Source: Notoacmeibacter sp. | GTDB taxonomy: Bacteria > Pseudomonadota > Alphaproteobacteria > Rhizobiales > Rhizobiaceae | Assembly (NCBI GenBank): GCA_019912385.1 | Contig: JAIOIW010000038.1 | Coordinates: 56,925 to 120,924 of the forward strand | Direction: 5' to 3' | DNA: 64,000 nucleotides | Shown here: positions 52,011 to 60,592 of the stretch, piece after piece | Position numbering within the stretch: position 1 is the stretch's first letter | Layout of the letters: every line of letters starts with the position of its first letter | Made by a program: the position numbers and the translations under genes | The notes under the pieces: model-generated | What the model was told of the DNA's origin: nothing | The model's input: the letters and a program-made list of their open reading frames with translations, nothing else | Database searches by the model: none

Positions 52011-52697
52011 CTACGCGGATATTGGCGCGTCCAGCTTGCCCGCCGCCTTGGCCGTGGAGACCGCCCTGATCGCCTCGACGAGAACGGAGGGGTCCTGCGC
52101 GCCCATCACCGCGTAACGGCCCTCCAGAACGAAGCACGGCACGCCGCGCACGCCCATCTGCTGCGCAGTCATGATCTCCTGCTCCACCGCGTCGCGGTCG
52201 GCATCTGTGGCCAGCAATGTCTCCACGAGCGCCGCATCCATGCCGGCCTCGCGTGCCGCACCGATCAGGACGCCGTGGTCGCCGACATTGCCGCCTTCCT
52301 CGAAATAGATCTCGAACAGACGGCGCGCCAGGCGGTTCTGGACGCCATCTCCGGCTGTCGCCGCCCAGCGGATCACGCGGTGGGCATCGAGCGTATTGGG
52401 CGAAACGGCGATCTTTTCGAACGCAAAGGCGATATCCTCGGCGGTGCCGGCCTCGCGCACCCGGTCATAGGCTTCCTTCGCGCCCTGCGAACCTCCGAAC
52501 TTTTCCTCCAGGTACTGCCGCCGGTCGCGGCCCTCGCGCGGCAGGGTCGGGTCCAACTGAAACGGCCGCCAACGGATTTCAACGGGAACGTCGCCGGCCT
52601 CCGCCATCGCCTTCTCGAGCCGTTTATGCCCGATGTAGCACCATGGGCACATCACGTCCGAAACGATATCGATGGTGATGGGGGCGGCTTGCGTCAT
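52011..52697 (-). CDS. DsbA-family (FrnE-like) thiol oxidoreductase
   Basis: A 228-aa cytosolic thioredoxin-fold protein without signal peptide. The active site is CPWC (Cys17, Cys20) in DIVSDVMCPWCYIGHKRLEKA, followed by a helical insertion and VRGVPCFVLEGRYAVMGAQ with the cis-Pro. FrnE-type proteins act in polyketide isomerisation or oxidative stress in different species; the role here is unknown. Convergent with mfd (3 bp apart). Confidence 0.9.
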   Translation of the reverse strand: MTQAAPITIDIVSDVMCPWCYIGHKRLEKAMAEAGDVPVEIRWRPFQLDPTLPREGRDRRQYLEEKFGGSQGAKEAYDRVREAGTAEDIAFAFEKIAVSPNTLDAHRVIRWAATAGDGVQNRLARRLFEIYFEEGGNVGDHGVLIGAAREAGMDAALVETLLATDADRDAVEQEIMTAQQMGVRGVPCFVLEGRYAVMGAQDPSVLVEAIRAVSTAKAAGKLDAPISA

Positions 52698-52715
52698 CGT
52701 CCGTGTCCCGTCTCG

Positions 52716-54515
52716 CTACTGTTCGCGCCACCACGTCTGCAATTGATAGCCGTAGATGGCGGTTTTGTCGGGATGGCGTATCGCGCTTGCATGCGCCACC
52801 CGCTGCTCGTCGAGATGATAGAGCGGCACGACATAGAATCCACTCAACAAAACGCGATCATAGGCGCGAACGGCCGAGACGAACCCCTCCTTCGTGCGGG
52901 CGTGGAGCAGGTTGTCGATCGCATCGTCGATCGCCGGATCGGCCACACCCGCGAAATTGTAGGTGCCATCGAGGTCGCGCGACCCTGAGCCCCAGCGCCC
53001 GATCTGCTCGGCGCCCGGCGACAGCGAGGAATAGTAGAACTGCAGGATTACGTCGTAGTCGTAGGTCTGGAGGCGCTGCTGATACTGTGCGTCGTCGACG
53101 CTGCGGATCGACACCGCGATCCCCAGACTGGCGAGCGTACGCTGCCATGCCGCCGCCAGCGCTTCGCCGCCCTTGCCGCGCAGCAGAATCTCGAAGGAAA
53201 GCGGCGTGCCGTCCGGCGCGGTCATGACCTTGTCGGAAAGCTTGTATCCGGCTTGCCGGAGCCGGTCGAAACCCTGGCGCATGAACTCGCGGTCGCGGCC
53301 GGAACCGTCCGATATGGCAGGCTGGAGCGTTCCTTCAAGCGCCTCGGGTAGTGCGGCACCGGGACGGGACTGGAAAAACGCCTTCTCGCTCTCATCGAGC
53401 GGCTGGCCGTAAGAAGAAAGCTCCGATCCGTCGAAAAAGCTTCTGGTCCGCGTGTAGGCGCCGGAGAACAGGTTCTGGTTGACCCACTCAAAATCGAACA
53501 GGTCGGCGAATGCACGTCGGACTTCGCGATCGGCGAAGACCGGACGTCGCGTATTGAACACGAAGCCGTACATGCCGGATGGCAGGCTGTCCTTGAACAC
53601 CGACTTGACGACGCGCCCGTCGGTGACCGCCGGGAAATCGTATCCCTCGACCCAGCGCTTGGTGCTTTTTTCCTCGTAAACGTCGACAAGGCCCTTCTTG
53701 AAGGCTTCGAACATGGTGTTCTCGTCGCGGAAATAGATGATCTGGATTTCGTCGTAATTGTCGAAACCGGCCTTGGACGGGTGGTTCCTGGCCCAGTAGT
53801 CGGGATTGCGCTTCAACGTGATCGATTGCCCGGCATCAACCTTTGCGATCGTGTAGGGGCCGCTCGCCACCATCGGCGTGAGCGTCGTCTTGTCGAAATG
53901 CTCGGCATCCGTGGCATGCTTCGGCAGGATCGGGAGCAGGGCGATCAGAAGCGGCATTTCGCGGTCGGCGCTTGGTTTCAGCGTGAAGCGGATCTTGTCC
54001 CTGCCGGTCGCTTCCATCTTCTGCACATTGTCCAGCCAGCGGCGGTAGAGCGGCCGTGATTTCTCATGCAGCAGGTCCATCGAGAACATGACATCGTCGA
54101 CGGTGACGGGTTGCCCGTCGGAGAAGCGCGCTCGCTCGTCCAGCGTGAATTCCACGAAACTGCGCTCCTCGTCGGTCTCGACGCTTTTCGCGATCAGCGG
54201 ATAAAGCGTGAATGCCTCGTCACGGGAGCGGGCGAGCAGGCTCTCGAAGACGTTGTAGCCGTAGGTCTGGTCGAAGAGCCCGCGCGCGGCATCACCCTGG
54301 ACGATGAACGGATTGACGCTGTTGAACGTTCCCTCAACGCCATAGGTGATCTTGCCGCCCTTCGGCGCATTGGCGTTGGCGTAGGGGAACGCCGCGTAGT
54401 CGGGCGGCAGCGCGGGGGAGCCGTGCATGGCGATGGCGTGGGCTGGTTCGGCCCTTGCCGCTACGCCGCTAAAAAGGATCAGCAGCGCGGCGAGGGCGCC
54501 CGCAAGTCGTTCCAT
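52716..54515 (-). CDS. Family-5 extracellular solute-binding protein, YejA-like, orphan
   Basis: A 599-aa periplasmic binding protein with a signal peptide ending around residue 22 (AARA). The mature region HAIAMHGSPALPPDYAAFPYANANAPKGGKITYG resembles the YejA subgroup that binds oligopeptides or peptide antibiotics. No yejBEF permease/ATPase genes are near, so it is an isolated component in this window. The end lies 18 bp from the DsbA-like gene on the same strand, so they may share a transcript. Confidence 0.9.
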   Translation of the reverse strand: MERLAGALAALLILFSGVAARAEPAHAIAMHGSPALPPDYAAFPYANANAPKGGKITYGVEGTFNSVNPFIVQGDAARGLFDQTYGYNVFESLLARSRDEAFTLYPLIAKSVETDEERSFVEFTLDERARFSDGQPVTVDDVMFSMDLLHEKSRPLYRRWLDNVQKMEATGRDKIRFTLKPSADREMPLLIALLPILPKHATDAEHFDKTTLTPMVASGPYTIAKVDAGQSITLKRNPDYWARNHPSKAGFDNYDEIQIIYFRDENTMFEAFKKGLVDVYEEKSTKRWVEGYDFPAVTDGRVVKSVFKDSLPSGMYGFVFNTRRPVFADREVRRAFADLFDFEWVNQNLFSGAYTRTRSFFDGSELSSYGQPLDESEKAFFQSRPGAALPEALEGTLQPAISDGSGRDREFMRQGFDRLRQAGYKLSDKVMTAPDGTPLSFEILLRGKGGEALAAAWQRTLASLGIAVSIRSVDDAQYQQRLQTYDYDVILQFYYSSLSPGAEQIGRWGSGSRDLDGTYNFAGVADPAIDDAIDNLLHARTKEGFVSAVRAYDRVLLSGFYVVPLYHLDEQRVAHASAIRHPDKTAIYGYQLQTWWREQ

Positions 54516-54794
54516 GGCGCTATACTCCTCGTCGTCGAATCGGATTGAATCCTACCATGCCTGCTCGTCTGCCTGCCGGACAACCGGGGCGGCAATCGGG
54601 CAAGACTTTCAAAAAAGAGCGGGCCTCTCCGCGCTCGGGTCTGGATTCCGTTGGAATCTCGGTGTAACACCCGCGCCGAGGAATTGGCGTTTGCATCTGG
54701 CACGCCGGGGTCATGCTGTTGCCTCAATTGAAAACCACTACGGCGCCAATCGGGTATACAGTATTTCGACCGACGGATCATGAAGGAACTGGAA

Positions 54795-55421
54795 ATGACG
54801 AAGCCCACAATCGCAGCAGCGCGGCTCGCACTGATCGCTGGCCTGGCAGCCATCCCGTTTGCCGGATCGGCGGTCGCACAGCAGGGACCCGTTCCGAATG
54901 AATGGATCAAGCTATGCCAGAAGCAGAAGGAAACCGATGTCTGCAACGTGCAGTTCATCAAGGCCTCGACCGAATCCGGCCAGTTGCTGACCGCACTGAA
55001 CCTGATCGAGATCAAGGGCAAGCAGAACCGCCGCGTCCTGCAGATAACCGTTCCGCCGATGCGGATCCTGCCGCCCGGCATCGGCCTGCAGGTCGACGGT
55101 GGAAAGACCCAGAAGGTGGAATACGTGATTTGCCCGGTGCAGGAGAATCCGAGCTGCATCGCCGAGGCTCCGCTGACCGACGAATTGATCAATTCTTTCA
55201 AGCGCGGCAGCGAACTGACGATCACGGCCGTCAATTTCCAGAACCAGCCGACACCCGTGAAAATCTCGCTCCAGGGCTTCACCGGCGTCTATGACGGCGA
55301 ACCGATGAAACAGTCGGAATTCGACGACCGCCGCAAGCAGATTCAGGCGGAAGTGGAAAAACGCCGCGCCGAGTTTGAAAAGAAGCTCAAGGAAGAACAG
55401 GAAAAGGCCAAGGCAAACTGA
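54795..55421 (+). CDS. IalB-family (invasion associated locus B) exported protein
   Basis: A 208-aa secreted protein. A signal peptide (1-28, cleavage after AVA) precedes an IalB domain (QQGPVPNEWIKLCQKQKETDVCNVQ with paired cysteines, then VICPVQENPSCIAEAPL). The C-terminal 35 residues are highly charged and probably a coiled coil (RRKQIQAEVEKRRAEFEKK). The ATG at 54795 has an AAGGA site 7 bases upstream; five earlier codons are possible. Molecular function in free-living relatives is unknown. A strong terminator follows. Confidence 0.9.
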   Translation: MTKPTIAAARLALIAGLAAIPFAGSAVAQQGPVPNEWIKLCQKQKETDVCNVQFIKASTESGQLLTALNLIEIKGKQNRRVLQITVPPMRILPPGIGLQVDGGKTQKVEYVICPVQENPSCIAEAPLTDELINSFKRGSELTITAVNFQNQPTPVKISLQGFTGVYDGEPMKQSEFDDRRKQIQAEVEKRRAEFEKKLKEEQEKAKAN

Positions 55422-55447
55422 TCGTTTTGAGCCAGATCAAAATTGAA

Positions 55448-55475
55448 AACGGGGCCCTGCGGCCCCGTTTTTTTT
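55448..55475 (+). terminator. Strong Rho-independent terminator after the IalB-family gene
   Basis: AACGGGGCC and GGCCCCGTT form a 9-bp stem with a CTGC loop followed by eight T residues. It lies 26 bp after the stop at 55421. Confidence 0.92.
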
Positions 55476-55566
55476 ACCCTGTCCGTTTCGGGCCAGCTAC
55501 AGCACCGCACGGCCTTTGGGTCGCACAATGGACGCTGCGCGTCATCGAATCCGCGCATCAAGCTAT

Positions 55567-55590
55567 CCGAAAACCGATTCCGGTTTTCGG
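55567..55590. repeat. Palindromic element next to hspQ
   Basis: CCGAAAACCG and CGGTTTTCGG flank an ATTC loop: a perfect 10-bp inverted repeat with no T-run. It lies 9 bp beyond the hspQ stop. Palindromes with this CCGAAAACC/GGTTTTCGG core are, as I recall, dispersed repeats in rhizobial genomes; only one copy was noticed in this window. Confidence 0.55.
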
Positions 55591-55599
55591 GCCGATACG

Positions 55600-55932
55600 C
55601 TAATGCATCATTTCGTCGCGCGGCCTGTACCTGCCTTCCGAAAGTTCTCCGAAAAATTCGCTCACCTGCGGATGGCGAATCGGGTCACCGGAGTCGTCGA
55701 CCAGAAGGTTCTGCTCGGAAACATAGGCGACATATTCCGTCTCCGCGTTCTCTGCGAGCAAATGATAGAATGGCTGATCGCGCCGCGGCCTGATCTCGGC
55801 AGGAATGGATTCATACCATTCCTCCGAATTGGCGAATTCCGGATCGACGTCGAATATCACGCCGCGAAACGGAAACAGGCGGTGCTTGACGACCTGGCCG
55901 ATCTGGAATTTTGCGCTTGCGAATTTGCCCAT
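55600..55932 (-). CDS. hspQ: Heat shock protein HspQ
   Basis: A 110-aa YccV-like beta-barrel protein. KFQIGQVVKHRLFPFRGVIFDVDPEF, EEWYESIP and RDQPFYHLLAENAETEYVAYVSEQNLL are family hallmarks. HspQ stimulates degradation of denatured proteins and acts as a Lon specificity factor in enterobacteria. No heat-shock promoter was recognised in the short gap to the AEC transporter. Confidence 0.94.
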   Translation of the reverse strand: MGKFASAKFQIGQVVKHRLFPFRGVIFDVDPEFANSEEWYESIPAEIRPRRDQPFYHLLAENAETEYVAYVSEQNLLVDDSGDPIRHPQVSEFFGELSEGRYRPRDEMMH

Positions 55933-56044
55933 GGTTTCTTGACCTCTTGCAATATGTGGCGCAGGGGAGAGGGAATTTCAATCCCGGCGTCCCACGCATC
56001 ACCCATGCTTGATTCACCAGTCTTATGAGGAACCTGACTGCCTG

Positions 56045-57007
56045 ATGTCCGATGTCCTGGGTCTCGTCCTGCCATTCTTCGGCTTGATTCTTCTCGGCTT
56101 CGTCGCTGCGCGAATAACCCGCCAGCCGCTCGAGGCGCTTGGCTGGATGAACACGTTCATCATCTACATCGCCTTGCCGGCGCTGTTCTTCCAGCTCCTG
56201 TCCAAAACCCCGATCGAACGCCTGACGGAGTGGAGCTACATCTTCGGATCGGTGTTCTCGACATACACGGTTTTCGCGATCATGTTCGTCATTGCCGTGC
56301 TTCGCTCATCCGGCGAAATCGCCGAATCGACGGTCAAGGGACTTGCCGCCGCCTACGGCAATATCGGCTACATGGGACCAGGCCTTGCATTGCTCGCGCT
56401 CGGCGAAGAGGCCGCCGTTCCGGTCGCTCTGATCTTCTGCTTCGAGAACATCATGCATTTCACGATAGCGCCGCTGATGATGGCGCTGGCGGGCGACGAA
56501 GAACGCCCCGCCGCGACGGTGGCGCTCGAGATCGTGCGCAAGATCGCCTTCCATCCCTTCATCATCGCCACCGCGATTGGCGTGCTGGCGGCTGCGATCG
56601 AGGTGCGGCCACCGCAACCGATCGAGCGGCTGCTCAGTTACCTGGCCAGCGCGGCGGCGCCCTGCGCCCTGTTCGTGATGGGCGTGACGCTGGCGCTGCG
56701 CCCCCTGAAGCGGATTCCGAGCGATATCGGCATCATTACCCCGCTCAAGCTGCTGCTTCATCCCGCGATCTGCTACTTCATGCTGAGCTGGATCGGCAAT
56801 TTCGATCCGGTCTGGGTCTATACCGCGGTCCTCCTCGCCGCCTTGCCCACGGCCACCAATGTCTTTGTGATCGCCCAGCAATATGGCGTGTGGGCGGAGC
56901 GCGCGTCGGCGAGCATTCTTGTCTCGACGACGCTGTCGGTGTTCAGCGTGACGGGATTGCTGGTTCTGATAACGGGCGGATACCTACCGCCGGACCTTTT
57001 CCCTTAA
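56045..57007 (+). CDS. AEC-family (auxin efflux carrier-like) transporter
   Basis: A 320-aa membrane protein with about ten segments, starting MSDVLGLVLPFFGLILLGFVAARIT. The ATG at 56045 has TGAGGAACC upstream. The mid-protein GNIGYMGPGLALLALGEEA and the late LPTATNVFVIAQQYG blocks are typical of AEC/malate-type permeases. The substrate is unknown. Its last 24 bp overlap the UbiH-like gene on the opposite strand. Confidence 0.9.
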   Translation: MSDVLGLVLPFFGLILLGFVAARITRQPLEALGWMNTFIIYIALPALFFQLLSKTPIERLTEWSYIFGSVFSTYTVFAIMFVIAVLRSSGEIAESTVKGLAAAYGNIGYMGPGLALLALGEEAAVPVALIFCFENIMHFTIAPLMMALAGDEERPAATVALEIVRKIAFHPFIIATAIGVLAAAIEVRPPQPIERLLSYLASAAAPCALFVMGVTLALRPLKRIPSDIGIITPLKLLLHPAICYFMLSWIGNFDPVWVYTAVLLAALPTATNVFVIAQQYGVWAERASASILVSTTLSVFSVTGLLVLITGGYLPPDLFP

Positions 57008-58198
57008 GGCAGTGCCCGCCGCGCCAAGGCCGCTTCCCGGTCTCATGCCCTCGCGCATGAATATCGAGCGCAACGGCGCCGAGGCGCCGAGCAGACCCAA
57101 GCCGGCACAGCGCAGCAATTGCGCGGGCAGCAGATCCGACAACAGCGAACGGTTGAGTGCGTTGACGGCACCGGCCCTGGCCATCACATCCGGGCGCCGC
57201 TTCGCGTCGTAGCGGGCCAGGACGGTATCGGCGCCGGGATCGCCCACGGCGCCTCTGACCGTATCGACGAGATCGCGAACATCGCGAATCGACAGGTTCA
57301 ACCCCTGTGCGCCGATCGGCGGGAAAACATGCGCGGCCTCGCCGACCAGCGCGATACGGCGATCGGCGAAACGGGCCGGCATGGCGGTGGAGAGCGGGTA
57401 GACCTGGCGGCCGGGTTCCACCGAAACCTTTCCCAGCATCGATTGCATCATTGTCTCGACCGCCCGCGACAGGGATGGATCATCCATCGCGGCAAGTTCG
57501 TCGGCTTTTTGCGGCGAGGTGACCCAGACAAGGCTGGATCGATTCTCGCCGCGGAGCGGCACCTGCGTGAACGGTCCGTCCGCGGTGTGGAATTCCGTCG
57601 AGGTATCGTCGTGACCGCGCTGGTGCGAAAAGTTGACGACAAGCGCCAACTGGGGCAGGGCCGCGCGCTTCACGTCGATTCCGGCTGCACCACGGGCGGG
57701 CGAACCGCGGCCGTCGGCGGCCACGGCGAGCCTGGCGGATATGGCCACACCGACGTCGAGACGTGCGACAATGCGTTCCGCGCCGGGTTCCCACGCGACC
57801 ACCTGTGCGACCGCGCGATGGATGTTCGCACGGGTCCCAAGCGCCTTCTCGAGCGCGGCGCCCAGTACCCTGTTGGGGATGTTATGGCCAAACGCCTCCT
57901 GGCCGATCTCGCTGGCCCGGAACGTTACCGCGGGGCTGCGAACGAGCCGGTTCGTCATGTCGACGATCCGCATGATACGCAACGGCGCCCCGGCTTCGCG
58001 CAAGGTATCGCCCAATTGCATCTTGTCGAGGAACTCCAGCGACGGGATCATGAGCGCTGTCGTGCGACTATCGTCACGACGCACGGGTGGCCCGGCGAGA
58101 CAGATCGAAAATCCGGCATCGGCAAGCGCGAGCGCGGCTATCAGGCCCGCAGGGCCGGTTCCGGCCACGATGATGTCGAATTCCTGCGGCGTACCCAT
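56984..58198 (-). CDS. UbiH/UbiF-family FAD-dependent hydroxylase
   Basis: A flavoprotein monooxygenase (404 aa) of the type that hydroxylates the ubiquinone ring. The start MGTPQEFDIIVAGTGPAGL places the dinucleotide loop GTGPAG near residue 13; 58 in-frame codons upstream are probably untranslated. The ADGRGSPAR and VGEAAHVFPPIGAQGLNLS motifs are present, with GEAAH in place of the common GDAAH. Ring position cannot be assigned. Divergent from the DUF2182 gene. Confidence 0.88.
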   Translation of the reverse strand: MGTPQEFDIIVAGTGPAGLIAALALADAGFSICLAGPPVRRDDSRTTALMIPSLEFLDKMQLGDTLREAGAPLRIMRIVDMTNRLVRSPAVTFRASEIGQEAFGHNIPNRVLGAALEKALGTRANIHRAVAQVVAWEPGAERIVARLDVGVAISARLAVAADGRGSPARGAAGIDVKRAALPQLALVVNFSHQRGHDDTSTEFHTADGPFTQVPLRGENRSSLVWVTSPQKADELAAMDDPSLSRAVETMMQSMLGKVSVEPGRQVYPLSTAMPARFADRRIALVGEAAHVFPPIGAQGLNLSIRDVRDLVDTVRGAVGDPGADTVLARYDAKRRPDVMARAGAVNALNRSLLSDLLPAQLLRCAGLGLLGASAPLRSIFMREGMRPGSGLGAAGTALREKVRR

Positions 58199-58301
58199 TC
58201 CGGTTCCTGTCTGGTCGCACATTGCCCGCCACTGGCGAACAGATGCCTGCTCGTATATGGCATCCAGGCGGCTCGCATCAACGGGACTTTGAAGACGGGG
58301 C

Positions 58302-59216
58302 ATGGCAAGCGAAGAAGAAACCTCATCTAGACCGGCGGAGTTTTCAGCCCTCGACGCCGCTGGCCGCGCCATTGGCGCGTTCGCCCAGTCCAGCCGTCTG
58401 CCTGTTTACACCGCACTGGCCGGGCTGGTGGTCCTGGCCTGGGCCGTGTTCGCGGCCATGGCTGCGCGCGTTGGGCAGGCGACCCCCGGCCTCGCCCTGG
58501 GGCCGGGCGGCGATCTCGCCCGCTGGCTGCCGGATTTCCCGCTTCCCCGCTGGCTCGAAGTGTTCGTGGCGCTATGCCTGGTACCGGCGCCGGTATCCGG
58601 CCAGGCCGGCTTCCTGCTTGCCGCCGTCACCATGTGGTTCCTGATGGCGCTGGCGATGATGCTGCCGTCGGCCCTGCCGATGATCCGCACCTACTGCGAG
58701 ATCGCCGACACTGCCGCGCGAAAGGGCGAAAAGGTGGTTCATCCGATCGTTCTGGTTAGCGGTTATCTAGCCGTGTGGCTGGCTTTTTCCGCCCTGTTTG
58801 GCATCGCTTGGGCGTCGGCAAGCAGGTTGCTGGCACCGAACGGTGCACTTGCGCCAATAGCAGCCATACCTGCGGCGACGGCACTTGGCATTGCCGGCCT
58901 CTACCAGTTTTCCGGTTTGAAAGAAGTATGCCTGAAAAAATGCCGCAATCCCTTTGCCACACTGTTTTCGAACTGGAGCACCCGCCCTATCGCGATCTTC
59001 CGGCTCGGCCTTTGGCAGGGGATCTGGTGTGTCGGCTGCTGCTGGGCGTTAATGCTGGTGATGCTGGCGGTGGGCATGATGAACCTGATGTGGATGGCGC
59101 TGCTCTCCATTCTGGCGGTTGTGGAGAAAGTCCGTACTGGCCGGTTCATCACCCGGATTTCGGGCGCAATACTGCTTGTGTGGGCCGCAGCGCTTCTATT
59201 ACTGTCGGCAGTGTAG
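58302..59216 (+). CDS. DUF2182 polytopic membrane protein (putative metal-binding)
   Basis: A 304-aa protein with about seven hydrophobic segments. The family signature MWFLMALAMMLPSALPM (Met-rich helix) and the LYQFSGLKEVCLKKCRNPF loop with a CxxxC pair are present. Tryptophan- and methionine-rich later helices (GIWCVGCCWALMLVMLAVGMMNLMWM) add three more Cys. The function is not established; the residues suggest metal or redox chemistry in the membrane. The DUF1326 gene follows 15 bp later, a pairing I recall from other genomes. Confidence 0.85.
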   Translation: MASEEETSSRPAEFSALDAAGRAIGAFAQSSRLPVYTALAGLVVLAWAVFAAMAARVGQATPGLALGPGGDLARWLPDFPLPRWLEVFVALCLVPAPVSGQAGFLLAAVTMWFLMALAMMLPSALPMIRTYCEIADTAARKGEKVVHPIVLVSGYLAVWLAFSALFGIAWASASRLLAPNGALAPIAAIPAATALGIAGLYQFSGLKEVCLKKCRNPFATLFSNWSTRPIAIFRLGLWQGIWCVGCCWALMLVMLAVGMMNLMWMALLSILAVVEKVRTGRFITRISGAILLVWAAALLLLSAV

Positions 59217-59231
59217 TGCGAAGGAGGGGAA

Positions 59232-59846
59232 ATGGCTGGTGAAAGTTGGGCGCTCAAGGGCGAACTGGTTCTGTCCTGCAATTGCACTGTTTTCTGTCCG
59301 TGCGTCCTGTCGCTCGGCAACCATCCGCCGACCGAGGGCTACTGTCAGACATGGGCGGGTTTCCGTATAGATTCCGGGCATTTCGGAGAAGTCGACCTCT
59401 CCGGGTTGAACCTGGGACTGGTGATGGAAATCCCCGGTTACATGAGTCGCGGCAACTGGACGGCGGGCCTGTTTGTCGACAAGCGCGCCTCTATTTATGC
59501 GCAGAAGGCCTTCGGGCGCATTTTCAGCGGCAAGGCCGGTGGCACCACGTCGCTATTGTCCGTCCTGGTCGGCAACTTCCTTGGAATTCAACAGGTGCCG
59601 ATCACCTATGAAATCGAGGACAAGACGCGAATCGTCAGGATCCCGAACATCATCGACGGCGCCGTGACGCCGATACGCGGCAATGACCGCGAGGGCGATA
59701 CGGTCATCACCAATTCGGAATACTGGATCGCGCCGGAAATCATCGTCGCGCGTTCCGACAAGAGCCGCATGCGCGCATTTGGGCGCAACTGGAATTTTGC
59801 GGGCCGTTCCGCCGAGATCTGCAAGCTGGATTGGCGTGGTCCGTGA
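59232..59846 (+). CDS. DUF1326 protein with CxC-x3-CxC cysteine motif
   Basis: A 204-aa soluble protein without signal peptide. Near the N-terminus is SCNCTVFCPC (Cys16, 18, 22, 24) with a further Cys38, a tight cluster suited to binding a metal. The rest is beta-rich, with GGTTSLLSVLVGNFLGIQQVPITYE conserved-looking. The function is unknown. A GAAGGAGGGG ribosome site precedes it. It is between the DUF2182 gene and pcs; its stop overlaps the GTG start of pcs. Confidence 0.85.
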   Translation: MAGESWALKGELVLSCNCTVFCPCVLSLGNHPPTEGYCQTWAGFRIDSGHFGEVDLSGLNLGLVMEIPGYMSRGNWTAGLFVDKRASIYAQKAFGRIFSGKAGGTTSLLSVLVGNFLGIQQVPITYEIEDKTRIVRIPNIIDGAVTPIRGNDREGDTVITNSEYWIAPEIIVARSDKSRMRAFGRNWNFAGRSAEICKLDWRGP

Positions 59847-60589
59847 AAAAGCCGTTGTTCAGCCGGCCAACAGGTACGAAGGTGACATGGCCGCAGGCAA
59901 AAGCCTTTTCGGTTCACCTGTTGACGGCTTCCGGTTCCTTCCTGGCGTTCCTCTCGCTGGTCGCCTGTGCCGAAAAGAACTGGACGGCCATGTTCCTTTG
60001 GCTTGGCCTGGCGCTTCTTGTCGACGGCATCGACGGGCCGATCGCGCGCAAGCTGCATGTCAAGGCAGTCCTGCCGACCTGGTCGGGCGACGTGCTCGAC
60101 AACGTCATCGACTATGTCACCTACGTGCTCATTCCCGCATTCGCGCTCTACAACAGGGGCTTCATGGGCGAGGGTCTGTCCTTTCTGTCGGCCGCGATCA
60201 TCGTCATTTCGAGCGCGATCTACTATGCCGACACGTCGATGAAGACGAAGGAGAACTTCTTCAAGGGCTTTCCGGTGGTCTGGAACATGGTGGTGTTCAC
60301 GCTCTACGTCATCGAACCCGGCGAGTGGACATCGTTTGCCGTTGTCGTCATCTCTGCAGTCCTCAGTTTCGTGCCGGTGAACTTCCTGCATCCGGTGCGG
60401 GTGAAGCGGCTGCGCAATATCAATCTTCCGGTTTTTCTCGCTTGGTGCGCCTTCGGTCTGGTCGCATTGGCCGAGAACCTCAGCACCGGTATTTTCGTCA
60501 AGACCGGCGTCGCCGTGACCGGCATCTACCTGTACGTCATCGGCGGTGTCATGCAAATTTTCCCGGACCTTGGAAGAAAGGTGGCTTGA
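59843..60589 (+). CDS. pcs: Phosphatidylcholine synthase
   Basis: A CDP-alcohol phosphotransferase (248 aa) condensing CDP-diacylglycerol with choline, a membrane lipid route typical of rhizobia and relatives. The motif DGIDGPIAR (61-69) followed by SGDVLDNVIDY (81-91) contains the catalytic aspartates in the Pcs-specific form, and about eight membrane helices are visible. I chose a GTG at 59843 that overlaps the upstream stop (GTGA); TTG at 59831 is an alternative. Confidence 0.93.
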   Translation: MKKPLFSRPTGTKVTWPQAKAFSVHLLTASGSFLAFLSLVACAEKNWTAMFLWLGLALLVDGIDGPIARKLHVKAVLPTWSGDVLDNVIDYVTYVLIPAFALYNRGFMGEGLSFLSAAIIVISSAIYYADTSMKTKENFFKGFPVVWNMVVFTLYVIEPGEWTSFAVVVISAVLSFVPVNFLHPVRVKRLRNINLPVFLAWCAFGLVALAENLSTGIFVKTGVAVTGIYLYVIGGVMQIFPDLGRKVA

Positions 60590-60592
60590 ACC

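Noticed and set aside
54516..54794. Possible small gene or RNA in the 279-bp gap before the IalB-family gene
   Set aside because: No reading frame with a ribosome site and no convincing hairpin. A GTATACAGTAT stretch near 54757 may be part of a promoter, but no -35 at proper spacing was found.
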